From the NCBI GenBank assembly GCA_031397815.1, contig JANNMJ010000108.1, positions 1 to 42,277 of the forward strand: a DNA stretch of 42,277 nucleotides. Direction: 5' to 3'. The notes beneath the pieces were generated by a model. It searched no databases. It was not told the DNA's origin and saw only the letters and a list, made by a program, of their open reading frames with translations. This document shows positions 7,285 through 15,463 of the stretch, one piece after another; the first letter of the stretch is position 1, and each line of letters begins with the position of its first letter. The stretch is from JANNMJ01 sp031397815 (GTDB lineage: Bacteria; Bacteroidota; Bacteroidia; Cytophagales; Hymenobacteraceae). The position numbers were made by a program, and so were the translations under genes.

Positions 7285-8178
7285 TCAGACCGCAACCGGC
7301 GCCTCAAGGGCTTCGAGGTGGTCGGCAACGCGCCGCATCAGCCACGACGGCGTAGAAGTGGCGCCGCAGATACCGACCGACGTGGCGTCGGCGAACCACG
7401 CCGGGTCAAGCTCGGTCTCGTTCTCCACGAAATAGGCGCGCGGGTTCGTCTCCTGCACCACGCTGAACAGCGCCTTCCCGTTGGAGCTTTTCCGCCCGCT
7501 CACGAACACAATCACATCGTGGATGGCGGCGAATTTCCGCAGCGCCGGCTCCCGGTTCGAGACCTGCCGACAGATCGAGTCGTTCGCCTCAAAATTGGCC
7601 AGGCTGCCGCCCGCGGCCACCACGCGCTCCTCGATGAGCGCCTTCATATGGTAAAAACCGGCCGTCGATTTGGTCGTCTGACTGAAAAGCGTAATCGGGC
7701 GCCGGAAGTCGAGGCTATCGAGGTCGGTTTCGTGGGTGATGACGATGGCCTGATCCCGCGTTTGCCCCGTGATGCCCACCACTTCGGCGTGGCCCGGTTG
7801 GCCGTAAAGTACCAGCTGCCCATTGTCGGGCGCGAGGCCGTCCCAGGCGTGTTTCACGCGGTTCTGAAGCTTCAGCACCACCGGGCACGAGGCATCCACC
7901 AGCTCGATGCGGTTAGCGAGGGCGAGGGCGTACGTCTCGGGCGGCTCACCGTGAGCACGGATCAGGACGCGGCAATCGTGCAGCTCGGCCAGCTCTTCGC
8001 GGTCGATGACGCGCAGCCCGAGGGCGTGCAGCCGCTCCACTTCCATCCGGTTGTGTACGATATCGCCCAGGCAATACAGCGGCCCGGCGCCGGGCCGCAC
8101 CCGCTCATCTTCCGCCATCTGAATGGCATACTCCACGCCGAAGCAGTAGCCGGAACCGGGGTCAATCGTTACAGTCAT
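7285..8178 (-). CDS. ispH: 4-hydroxy-3-methylbut-2-enyl diphosphate reductase (IspH/LytB)
   Basis: The last enzyme of the MEP isoprenoid pathway, reducing HMBPP to IPP and DMAPP with a [4Fe-4S] cluster. The three cluster cysteines are present: Cys12 (SGYCFGVEYA), Cys98 (DASCP) and Cys203 (DSICRQVSNRE). So are His76 (RAHGEPP), His130 (GQPGHAEV) and the C-terminal GATSTPSWL. At 297 residues it is normal for the family. The frame is open 55 codons further upstream, but the ATG at 8178 is preferred because MTVTIDPGSGYCFGVE is the family N-terminus. It is probably the first gene of a transcript with the two DUF502 genes. This indicates a MEP rather than mevalonate route. Confidence 0.93.
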   Translation of the reverse strand: MTVTIDPGSGYCFGVEYAIQMAEDERVRPGAGPLYCLGDIVHNRMEVERLHALGLRVIDREELAELHDCRVLIRAHGEPPETYALALANRIELVDASCPVVLKLQNRVKHAWDGLAPDNGQLVLYGQPGHAEVVGITGQTRDQAIVITHETDLDSLDFRRPITLFSQTTKSTAGFYHMKALIEERVVAAGGSLANFEANDSICRQVSNREPALRKFAAIHDVIVFVSGRKSSNGKALFSVVQETNPRAYFVENETELDPAWFADATSVGICGATSTPSWLMRRVADHLEALEAPVAV

Positions 8179-8216
8179 CGTACGGGGTTGCAGAAAAGGC
8201 GGCAAAGAATGGAGGG

Positions 8217-8224
8217 CAAAGGTC
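8217..8224 (-). promoter_or_regulatory. Candidate -7 box of ispH
   Basis: GACCTTTG on the minus strand, one base off TAnnTTTG, about 40 bases before the chosen start. It supports starting ispH at 8178 rather than further upstream. Confidence 0.4.
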
Positions 8225-8366
8225 GGAAATTCGATTAGAAACGCGCGGCTGCAATCGGAAAGTTTGTCGGTAAGTGAAATCGAGCTCTCATCAGTGGGGT
8301 TGGTGGTTAGCGCGGCGATTTTCTTAGGAAAGTCATAATCCAAACCCGCCCGTGTTGAAATGGTCG

Positions 8367-8374
8367 TATCTTCG
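8367..8374 (+). promoter_or_regulatory. Candidate -7 box of the metzincin gene
   Basis: TATCTTCG differs from TAnnTTTG at one position and lies about 90 bases before the ATG at 8466. Confidence 0.3.
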
Positions 8375-8465
8375 CAAACCCTGTTTCAAGGGCACCCACA
8401 AGCAGCCTAGCTGCTCCCGTCCGTCAGCCAATTCACTGCATTCACCATTCCTCTTTTTTACGTTG

Positions 8466-11400
8466 ATGCTTGACTCTTTACCGCAGCTGCGCCGTGCCGC
8501 ACTGCTGTCGCTGACCGTCGGCCTGTCGTGGGCCGCGCAAGCACAGTCGGCGCGCCCGGCGCCCGCCACCCCTTGGGCCGACGACGCGGGCGCTCGCCTC
8601 ACCGCCTCCGCCTCGGAATACGCTTCCTGGCTCCATAACTACCGTGCCGTTACGCTGGACGTAGCCAGCCTGCGGCCCGTACTCGCCGCCGCCCCGATGG
8701 AAGGCACCGCCGCCGCCGCGCGCGGAGTAGCGAGCGCCGTGCTGGCGCTGCCGCTCCCCGACGGCACCACCGGCCGCTTCCGCATCGTCGAAGCACCCGT
8801 GATGGCCCCGGCCCTCGCGGCGCAGTTCCCGATGATCAAGACGTACGCGGGCGTTGGTCTGGACGACCCGACGGCTTCCGTCCGCTGCGACCTGACGCCG
8901 CTCGGCTTCCACGCACAAATCCTGTCGAGCCGAATGGGGACGATCTACATCGACCCCGTCAGCATCACTGATCCTACTCACTACCTCAGCTTCTATCGGC
9001 GCGATATGAACCGCGCCGCCCGGAACGGCGGGCAGGCGTGCGGCTTCGTGCCGCCCGTCGCTGATCCGGCGATGCAAGCCCGTCAGGCTACCGTAGAGGC
9101 TGATGCGCTGCTGCCGTCGGCGCAGCGTTCGGTGCAGGCCACTGGCAGTACCCTGCGCACGTACCGCCTCGCCCTCGCGGCCAACCGCGAGTACGTAATG
9201 GCGCGCGGCGGCACCGCCACGAGCGCTTTGGCGTCGATGAACACCAGCGTGAACCGCGTGGTGGGCGTGTACGAGAAAGAGCTGGCTGTGCGCCTGATTC
9301 TGGTGCCGAACACGAACCTTCTCATCACCACCAACGCCAGTCTGTACACCAATGGCAGCGGGCCCGCGATGCTCGGCCAGAATCAGACGCGCGTCGACCA
9401 GATCATCGGAGCGGCGAACTACGATATCGGGCACGTATTCAGCACCGGCGGCGGCGGTATCGCCGGGCTGGGTGTGGTTTGCCAGAACGGCCAGAAGGCG
9501 CGCGGCGTAACCGGCTCGCCATCGCCAACGGGTGATGCGTTTGATATCGACTACGTAGCGCACGAAATGGGTCACCAGTTCGGCGGTAACCACCCGTTCA
9601 ACGCCGAAACCGGCTCGTGCGGCGGCGGTAACCGCAACCCGCTGACGTCGTGGGAGCCCGGCTCCGGCTCGACGATTATGGCCTACGCCGGTATCTGCGG
9701 CAACAACGACAACGTGCAGAACAACTCCGATGCGTATTTCCACACCGGGAACTATCAGGAGATGCAGACCGAAATCAACAGCGCTTCGTGCGCTGTGACG
9801 GCCGCCACCGGCAACACCCCACCGACCGTAACGGCGCCCCCTAGCGGCAAAACCATCCCGAAAGGCACGCCTTTCCGCCTGACGGCCGTGGGCCAGGACG
9901 CCGACGGCGACGCCCTCACGTACAACTGGGAAGAAATGGACCGGGGCGGCTCAAGCGGCACGTCGGTGCTTAACGCCACCAACCAGCGCGCCAACCAGAC
10001 CGACCCGCTCTTCCGCTCGTTCCTCGCTACGAGCAGCCCGACGCGCTACTTCCCGCAGCTCGCCAAAATCATCAGCGGCGCTACGCCGGTCAGAGGCGAG
10101 GCTTATCCCGCCGTGGCACGACAGCTGAAATTCCGCTGCACCGTGCGCGATGAGCACGTCAGCGCGGGCCTCGGCTTCGTGGTGGGCGGTATCGATTACA
10201 CCCCCACGATCAACATCACCGTCGCCAGCACGGCTGGGCCTTTCGTGGTGCAAACGCCGAACGGCCCAACCGGCCCGCAGTGGTACGTAGGCTCCCCGGC
10301 GACCGTGACGTGGACGGTGGCCAACACGAACGTGGCACCCGTGAGCTGCTCGAACGTCGATATCATCCTCTCGCGCGATGGCGGCCTGACGTACACCGAT
10401 ACGCTCATCGCGAACGTGCCGAACACCGGCTCCGCAACGTTCACGGTGCCTTCGGCGGTAGTGCCGACCACGGACGCGCGGGTAATGGTCCACGCCCGCA
10501 ACAACTTCTTCTTCGATATCTCGAACGCGAACTTCTCGGTGCTTGCGCCGCTCGCGCCGGATTACGCGATCAACGTCGCGCCCGCTACCCGCACGGCTTG
10601 CCCCGGCGTCGATGCGGTTTACACGGTGGATGTAGCGAGCCTCGCGGGCTTCGTCGATCCGGTTTCGCTCACCGTTAGCGGTGCCCCGGCTGGGGTTACG
10701 GCCACTTTCGCGCAAACCACCGTTACGCCCGGCACCGCTGCCGTCGCCCTGACCGTGACGGCTACCACCGCCGTTGCGCCCGGCTCGTACCCTTTGACGG
10801 TGACCGCCACGGCGGGCGCCAACGTCAAGACCCAGAACATCACGCTCGTGGTATCGCCGCAAGTGACGGCCGCTACCACGCTCGTCGGGCCAGTTGATGC
10901 GGCTACCGCCCAAGCGTTGGCGCCCGTATTCACCTGGACGGCCGTTGCCAACGCCACCACCTACACGTTCGAGCTGAGCAACAACGCCCAGTTCTCGGGT
11001 GCGCTGCTCGCCTCGGTTCCGGGGCTGACCAACACTACGTACAACCTCACCGGCGTTACGCTCACCGCGAACACCACGTACTACTGGCGCGTGAAGGCCG
11101 AAAACGGCTGCGGCGCTGGCCCAGTGTCGACGGGCTTCTCGTTCACCACTATCGGAGTGTCTTGCGCGTTGGCGGCGGCACCCAACCTGCCGATCACGGT
11201 CAACTCGTCGGCAGTAGTCAACGCAGCGGTCAATGTGGGAGCTTGCGATCTAGTGCAGGATGTGAACGTGAAAAACCTGCGGATTACGTACCCCAACTCC
11301 GGCGACCTCGACATCTTCCTCGTCAGCCCGTCGGGCCGCGCCACGCTGCTCGCTTCGGGCTTGTGCGCGAACGGTGCTAACCTCAACATCAACTTCGACG

Positions 11401-12152
11401 ATCAGGCGGCTATTGATTACACCGCTATCCCGTGCCCGGCCTCTACGGGCGGCACGTATCAGTCGCTCGGCGGCTTGTCGCGTTTCATCGGAGAGCCGGC
11501 TGCCGGTAACTGGACGCTCCGCATCATCGACAACACCGCGCCCCGCGCCGGTACGCTGGTGAGCTGGACGCTGGAGCTGTGCACGTCGGCCGTAGTGCCA
11601 GCGGTGCCGACCAACATGGCCGCCCCGACTTTCAACGACCACATGGTGCAAGTCACCTGGACGGATAACGCCTGCAACGAGACCCGGCAGATCATCGAGC
11701 GCTCGGTGGGTGGCAACACCAACTACCAGCTACTGGGTACGTTGGCGGCCAACGTCGCCACTTATACTGACCTCACCACCGCGCCGTCTACGCAGTATTG
11801 CTACCGTGTACGCGCCGAATCGGCCACGCTGCAATCGGCCAACTCGACCGAAGTCTGCGTTACCACCTCGACCCTCGGTATCGGCGCGGATGCGTTGAGC
11901 GGCTTGCTCAGCATCGCCCCGAACCCATCGGCCGGTGAGTTCACGCTTCGTCTCACCGACGCTCCCGCTGGTGCCGTGCGCCTGAGCGTGGTGGATGCCG
12001 TGGGCCGCGTAGTCGACCAAGCCAGCCTCACGGCGTCGGCTTCGACCCTGACCCACACCGTGGATCTGCGCTCGAAAGCCGAAGGCGTTTACACGCTCCG
12101 CCTGACATTGGCTGACGGCCGCACCGCCGTTCGCCGGTTGGTGAAAATGTAG
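8466..12152 (+). CDS. Secreted reprolysin-like metalloprotease with P-domain and type IX sorting domain
   Basis: A 1228-residue multidomain exported protease. In order: a signal peptide (1 to about 25, ending AAQAQ); a propeptide-like region to about 220; a metzincin catalytic domain with the zinc site HEMGHQFGGNHPF starting at His366 and a Met-turn IMAYAG about 40 residues on; Ig/bacterial beta-sandwich modules (about 450-800); a fibronectin type III-like module (about 800-895); a proprotein convertase P-domain (about 900-1038, DLDIFLVSPSG...GNWTLRIIDN); another FN3-like module (about 1045-1128); and a Por secretion C-terminal domain (about 1144-1228, SIAPNPSAGEFTL to the end). The last domain sends the protein through the type IX system to the cell surface or medium. 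I start at the ATG at 8466 because it opens the signal peptide. It is monocistronic, with a terminator after it. Probable role: extracellular protein breakdown. Confidence 0.9.
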   Translation: MLDSLPQLRRAALLSLTVGLSWAAQAQSARPAPATPWADDAGARLTASASEYASWLHNYRAVTLDVASLRPVLAAAPMEGTAAAARGVASAVLALPLPDGTTGRFRIVEAPVMAPALAAQFPMIKTYAGVGLDDPTASVRCDLTPLGFHAQILSSRMGTIYIDPVSITDPTHYLSFYRRDMNRAARNGGQACGFVPPVADPAMQARQATVEADALLPSAQRSVQATGSTLRTYRLALAANREYVMARGGTATSALASMNTSVNRVVGVYEKELAVRLILVPNTNLLITTNASLYTNGSGPAMLGQNQTRVDQIIGAANYDIGHVFSTGGGGIAGLGVVCQNGQKARGVTGSPSPTGDAFDIDYVAHEMGHQFGGNHPFNAETGSCGGGNRNPLTSWEPGSGSTIMAYAGICGNNDNVQNNSDAYFHTGNYQEMQTEINSASCAVTAATGNTPPTVTAPPSGKTIPKGTPFRLTAVGQDADGDALTYNWEEMDRGGSSGTSVLNATNQRANQTDPLFRSFLATSSPTRYFPQLAKIISGATPVRGEAYPAVARQLKFRCTVRDEHVSAGLGFVVGGIDYTPTINITVASTAGPFVVQTPNGPTGPQWYVGSPATVTWTVANTNVAPVSCSNVDIILSRDGGLTYTDTLIANVPNTGSATFTVPSAVVPTTDARVMVHARNNFFFDISNANFSVLAPLAPDYAINVAPATRTACPGVDAVYTVDVASLAGFVDPVSLTVSGAPAGVTATFAQTTVTPGTAAVALTVTATTAVAPGSYPLTVTATAGANVKTQNITLVVSPQVTAATTLVGPVDAATAQALAPVFTWTAVANATTYTFELSNNAQFSGALLASVPGLTNTTYNLTGVTLTANTTYYWRVKAENGCGAGPVSTGFSFTTIGVSCALAAAPNLPITVNSSAVVNAAVNVGACDLVQDVNVKNLRITYPNSGDLDIFLVSPSGRATLLASGLCANGANLNINFDDQAAIDYTAIPCPASTGGTYQSLGGLSRFIGEPAAGNWTLRIIDNTAPRAGTLVSWTLELCTSAVVPAVPTNMAAPTFNDHMVQVTWTDNACNETRQIIERSVGGNTNYQLLGTLAANVATYTDLTTAPSTQYCYRVRAESATLQSANSTEVCVTTSTLGIGADALSGLLSIAPNPSAGEFTLRLTDAPAGAVRLSVVDAVGRVVDQASLTASASTLTHTVDLRSKAEGVYTLRLTLADGRTAVRRLVKM

Positions 12153-12197
12153 CATTCGTCCGGTCGCTTCACCGCGCCCGCCGACTGATTCAACCGT

Positions 12198-12237
12198 AAA
12201 AGCCGCCCGTTCTCCGCAGTGAGGACGGGCGGCTTTT
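12198..12237 (+). terminator. Intrinsic terminator after the metzincin gene
   Basis: AAAAGCCGCCCGT pairs with ACGGGCGGCTTTT, extended inward by a few weaker pairs, and is followed by a T run. It lies 45 bases after the stop codon. Confidence 0.8.
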
Positions 12238-12405
12238 TGATTTTCTCTGATGACGAACAAGGTGCTTCTGACCTCTTCGGACCAGAAAATTTCTTCGCAA
12301 ACGATTGTAACGCGCACATCGGTAGAGAAATAGCAACCCCACCGCCCCCCAACGTTACCTTGCAGGGGTAGAAGGTCTACGATCACCGTTGTTCTTTTTC
12401 CTCTG

Positions 12406-14298
12406 ATGAATTCTCGCTTTTTTGGCCGCGCCTGGCGTGTACTGGCACTTTCGGCGGCGTTGGTCGCGTCACGCGCTCAGGCGCAGCAAATCACCCGCAT
12501 CGACCCTACGAACTGGTGGGCCGGGATGAAGATGACCGACTTGCAGCTCGTGGTTTACGGGCCCCAAATCGGCTCCACGACCGCCTCGCTGGATAACTAC
12601 CCCGGCGTGACGCTGGCGAGCGTCGAGAAGCCGAGCAATGGCAATTACCTGCTCGTGAATCTCACCGTCACGCCCGCCGCTCAGCCGGGTAAGCTGATGC
12701 TGAAATTCAAGGGGAAAAAGACGGTTACGTACGCCTACGAGCTGAAAGCGCGCCGCGCGGCGAACACCGCCGGTCAAGGCGTAACCTCGGCCGACGTGGT
12801 GTACCTCATCATGCCCGACCGTTTCGCGAATGGCGATCCGAAGAACGACGTCGTGAAGGGCACGCAGGATATACACATCAACCGCGACTCGCTCCGCACG
12901 CGGCACGGCGGCGATTTGGCCGGCGTCCGGCAGCACCTCGATTACTTACAGGAGCTGGGAATTACCGCCCTCTGGATGTGCCCGGTCATCGAGAATGATC
13001 AGCCGAAAGAAAGCTACCACGGCTACGCCTTCACCGACCATTACCGCGTCGATCCGCGCCTAGGGACCAATCAGGAGTATACCGACTTGGTGCAGGAATG
13101 CCACAAGCGCGGCCTGAAAGTGGTGCACGACGTGGTGCTCAACCACATCGGCAACCGCCATTACCTCTTCCGCGACCAACCCGACAAAACGTGGTTCCAC
13201 GAGTGGCCCGAGTTCACGCGCACCACCTACCGCGACCCCGTCCTGACCGACCCGCACGCCGCCGAAGGCGATAAGAAACGGATGACCGACGGCTGGTTCG
13301 ATAACCACATGCCCGACCTGAATCAGCAGAACCCGTCAGTGGCAAAATACCTGATTCAGAATAACATCTGGTGGATTGAAACCACCGGCCTCGACGGCTA
13401 CCGCCTCGATACGTACGCCTATTCCGACTTGCCTTTCGAGAAGAAATGGGGCGAAGCCATTTTCGCCGAATACCCCAAGCTCGGCATGTTCGGCGAGACG
13501 TGGGTGCAGGGCGTGGTGAATCAGGCGTATTTCGCCAAAAACACGCTGGCCGCTCCACCAAACGGGTTTAAGTCGAATCTGCCCGGCGTGACCGACTTCC
13601 AGCTTCAATACGCCATCAACGAAGCCCTCACCCGCGAACCCGGCTGGACGGAAGGAGTGCTGCGCCTCTACTACACGCTGCAAGCCGATTTTCTGTACGA
13701 AAACCCGCTCGACAACTGCGTCTTCCTCGATAACCACGACATCAGCCGGTTCTATTCCAACGTCGGCGGCAACACCACGAAATTCAAAACCGCTCTCGCG
13801 TGGCTCCTCACCACGCGCGGCATTCCGCAGATTTACTACGGCACCGAGCTGGGGATGAAAAACTCGACCCGCGGTGACGCCAAAAACCGGGGCGACCTAC
13901 AAGTCCGCGAAGATTTCCCCGGCGGCTGGCCCGGTGATGCGCACAACGCCTTCGCGCCCGCCGCCCGCACCTCGGAAGAAAAAGACCTTTTCGAGTACAC
14001 GAAACGGATGCTCGCGTTCCGCAAAGCCCACCCGGAACTACAGACCGGCAAGCTCACGCAGTTCGTCCCGCAAGACGGCCAATACGTCTACTTCCGGCAC
14101 GACGAGAAGTCGAACGCCAGCGTGATGGTGCTGTTGAACGGCACCTCCAAGGACGCCACCGTCAAGCTCGACCGCTTTGCTGAGCGCCTGAACGGGTTTA
14201 CTTCCGGTCAGGATGCAGTGACAGGTGAGAAGCTGGCGGCACTCGAAACGCTGGCCGTCCCGGCTTGGGGCGTAAGGGTGGTGGGGCTGGGGAAATAG
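12406..14298 (+). CDS. Neopullulanase/cyclomaltodextrinase-type alpha-amylase (GH13, SusA-like)
   Basis: A 630-residue exported glycoside hydrolase of family 13. The signal peptide (about 1-26, ending SRAQA) is followed by a cyclomaltodextrinase N-terminal domain (about 28-115, beginning ITRIDPTNWWAGMK). The TIM barrel shows the four GH13 regions: DVVLNHIG, GLDGYRLDTYAY with nucleophile Asp335, FGETW with acid/base Glu364, and LDNHD with Asp445. The C-terminal beta domain is the cyclomaltodextrinase type. This is the SusA architecture: it cuts alpha-1,4 bonds in maltodextrins, pullulan or cyclodextrins, in the periplasm. It opens a locus that continues with an SDR, a second GH13 and an MFS permease, interrupted by the GxxExxY insertion. 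A weak box (TACCTTGC) lies near 12356. Confidence 0.9.
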   Translation: MNSRFFGRAWRVLALSAALVASRAQAQQITRIDPTNWWAGMKMTDLQLVVYGPQIGSTTASLDNYPGVTLASVEKPSNGNYLLVNLTVTPAAQPGKLMLKFKGKKTVTYAYELKARRAANTAGQGVTSADVVYLIMPDRFANGDPKNDVVKGTQDIHINRDSLRTRHGGDLAGVRQHLDYLQELGITALWMCPVIENDQPKESYHGYAFTDHYRVDPRLGTNQEYTDLVQECHKRGLKVVHDVVLNHIGNRHYLFRDQPDKTWFHEWPEFTRTTYRDPVLTDPHAAEGDKKRMTDGWFDNHMPDLNQQNPSVAKYLIQNNIWWIETTGLDGYRLDTYAYSDLPFEKKWGEAIFAEYPKLGMFGETWVQGVVNQAYFAKNTLAAPPNGFKSNLPGVTDFQLQYAINEALTREPGWTEGVLRLYYTLQADFLYENPLDNCVFLDNHDISRFYSNVGGNTTKFKTALAWLLTTRGIPQIYYGTELGMKNSTRGDAKNRGDLQVREDFPGGWPGDAHNAFAPAARTSEEKDLFEYTKRMLAFRKAHPELQTGKLTQFVPQDGQYVYFRHDEKSNASVMVLLNGTSKDATVKLDRFAERLNGFTSGQDAVTGEKLAALETLAVPAWGVRVVGLGK

Positions 14299-14314
14299 TG
14301 GTTTTTAGGGGGAG

Positions 14315-14350
14315 TTCCCACGAATTTCTGGAATTTTTATACGAATTTTT
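14315..14350 (+). repeat. Left inverted repeat of the GxxExxY cassette
   Basis: Starts TTCCCACGAATT and has a second CGAATTTT block after exactly 15 bases. Reverse-complemented, 14734-14769 shows the same two blocks with the same 15-base spacing. About 26 of 36 positions agree. It begins 17 bases after the amylase stop codon. Confidence 0.75.
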
Positions 14351-14353
14351 TAG

Positions 14354-14731
14354 ATGGATTTAGAGCAATTGATGTATGAGGTGCGTGGAGCGGCGTTTCG
14401 GGTTCATTCAGCGTTAGGGCTGGGTTTGCTGGAGAGCATTTACCAAGCTGCGTTGCTTCACGAGCTTCGTAAAGCAGGTTTTAATGCTGACAGAGAAGTA
14501 CCCTTGATCGTGACTTACGATAACGTAACGCTCGGAGAGGGTTATCGGCTTGATCTGCTTGTAGAGCGTCAGCTGATCGTTGAGCTGAAATCCGTCGAAT
14601 GTTTGCTGCCCGTTCACCACAAACAACTCCTGACCTACCTGAGAATAGCCAAGCTGCGCTTCGGCCTTCTCATAAACTTCAATTCCGCCTCCCTAGACTC
14701 AGCAAATCTGGTCAGGAAAGTCAACGGTTAA
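14354..14731 (+). CDS. GxxExxY protein
   Basis: A 125-residue member of the GxxExxY family, named for its motif, seen here as GLLESIY at about 25-31. Conserved features follow: AALLHELRKAGF, a central GYRLDLLV near 56-63 and LIVELKSVE near 67-75. These look like the D...ExK core of PD-(D/E)xK nuclease-like folds. The C-terminus has HHKQLLTYLRI and FGLLINFN. The biological role of the family is unknown, though it is widespread and scattered in environmental bacteria. The ATG at 14354 lies right after the left inverted repeat and the stop right before the right one, so gene and repeats form a compact ~455-bp unit. It is visibly more AT-rich than the amylase genes around it, indicating insertion from elsewhere. 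Confidence 0.88.
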   Translation: MDLEQLMYEVRGAAFRVHSALGLGLLESIYQAALLHELRKAGFNADREVPLIVTYDNVTLGEGYRLDLLVERQLIVELKSVECLLPVHHKQLLTYLRIAKLRFGLLINFNSASLDSANLVRKVNG

Positions 14732-14733
14732 GA

Positions 14734-14769
14734 GAAAATTCGTGATTAAATCTTCTGAATTCGTGGGAA
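14734..14769 (-). repeat. Right inverted repeat of the GxxExxY cassette
   Basis: Mirror of the left repeat: AATTCGTGGGAA at its outer end (14758-14769) and AAAATTCGTG at its inner end. It lies across the presumed start of the following SDR gene; the GTG at 14763 is inside it. Confidence 0.75.
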
Positions 14770-15452
14770 ATTCAATCCATAAAACTATCCTCCTCACTGG
14801 CGCCACCAAAGGCATCGGCGCTGCCACCGCCGCGCTCCTGCAACAGCAAGGCCACCAAGTAATAGCCGTCAGCCGGACGCCCGCTGATACACCCGGACAG
14901 CTCAATCTGGCGGGCGATATCAGCCAAGAAGCCGATGTGGAGCGCGTTATTCGGCAGACGCTGGAACACTACGGCCGCCTCGACGCGGTAATCGCCAACG
15001 CGGGTGTCGGCTCGTTCGCGGAGCTGGAAAATTTTTCAGCCGAAGAGTTCGACCGCATCTTCGCGACCAACGTGCGCGGCACGTTTCTGCTCGCCAAGTA
15101 CGCCGTGCCGCATTTCAAAGCGCAGCGGAGCGGGCACTTCATCGGCATCGCCTCGGATGTGAGCAAGCGCACCTTCGCGCACGGCACCGTATACGGCGCT
15201 TCCAAGTACGCGCAGGACGCGCTGTTAGGCTCGCTACGGAAGGAAGTGCGGCCGTTCGGCGTGAAAGTGAGCGTGATTTACCCCGGAATGGTCGATACTC
15301 ATTTCAACGGCGAGCAACCCGGCGACCCCGCCAAAGCCGCCACCCACCTCCGCTCCACCGACGTGGCCGCCGCCATCGGTTACGTGCTGAATCAGCCGCC
15401 GGGCGTCGTCGTTGATGAGCTGATGCTCCACCCACTCACGCAGGAGTGGTAA
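14763..15452 (+). CDS. Short-chain dehydrogenase/reductase (SDR)
   Basis: A classical SDR of about 229 residues. It has the nucleotide-binding TGATKGIG near the N-terminus, the IANAG motif near 80-84 and the catalytic Tyr-x-x-x-Lys as YGASK, about a dozen residues after SDVSK. The C-terminus is VDELMLHPLTQEW. It would reduce or oxidise an unknown carbonyl or alcohol with NAD(P). Start: no ATG is available. The first usable start codons are GTG at 14763 or 14742, both inside the inverted repeat of the upstream cassette. The insertion has therefore apparently supplied a new start, and the native leader may be lost. It sits between two GH13 genes, with the downstream GTG overlapping its last bases. 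Its link to glucan metabolism is positional only. Confidence 0.85.
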   Translation: MGNSIHKTILLTGATKGIGAATAALLQQQGHQVIAVSRTPADTPGQLNLAGDISQEADVERVIRQTLEHYGRLDAVIANAGVGSFAELENFSAEEFDRIFATNVRGTFLLAKYAVPHFKAQRSGHFIGIASDVSKRTFAHGTVYGASKYAQDALLGSLRKEVRPFGVKVSVIYPGMVDTHFNGEQPGDPAKAATHLRSTDVAAAIGYVLNQPPGVVVDELMLHPLTQEW

Positions 15453-15463
15453 TTTTCGCCCCG

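Noticed and set aside
8478..9743. 421-codon minus-strand ORF inside the metzincin gene
   Set aside because: Antisense shadow in GC-rich DNA; the sense strand carries the zinc motif and signal peptide, and the antisense product has no recognisable features.
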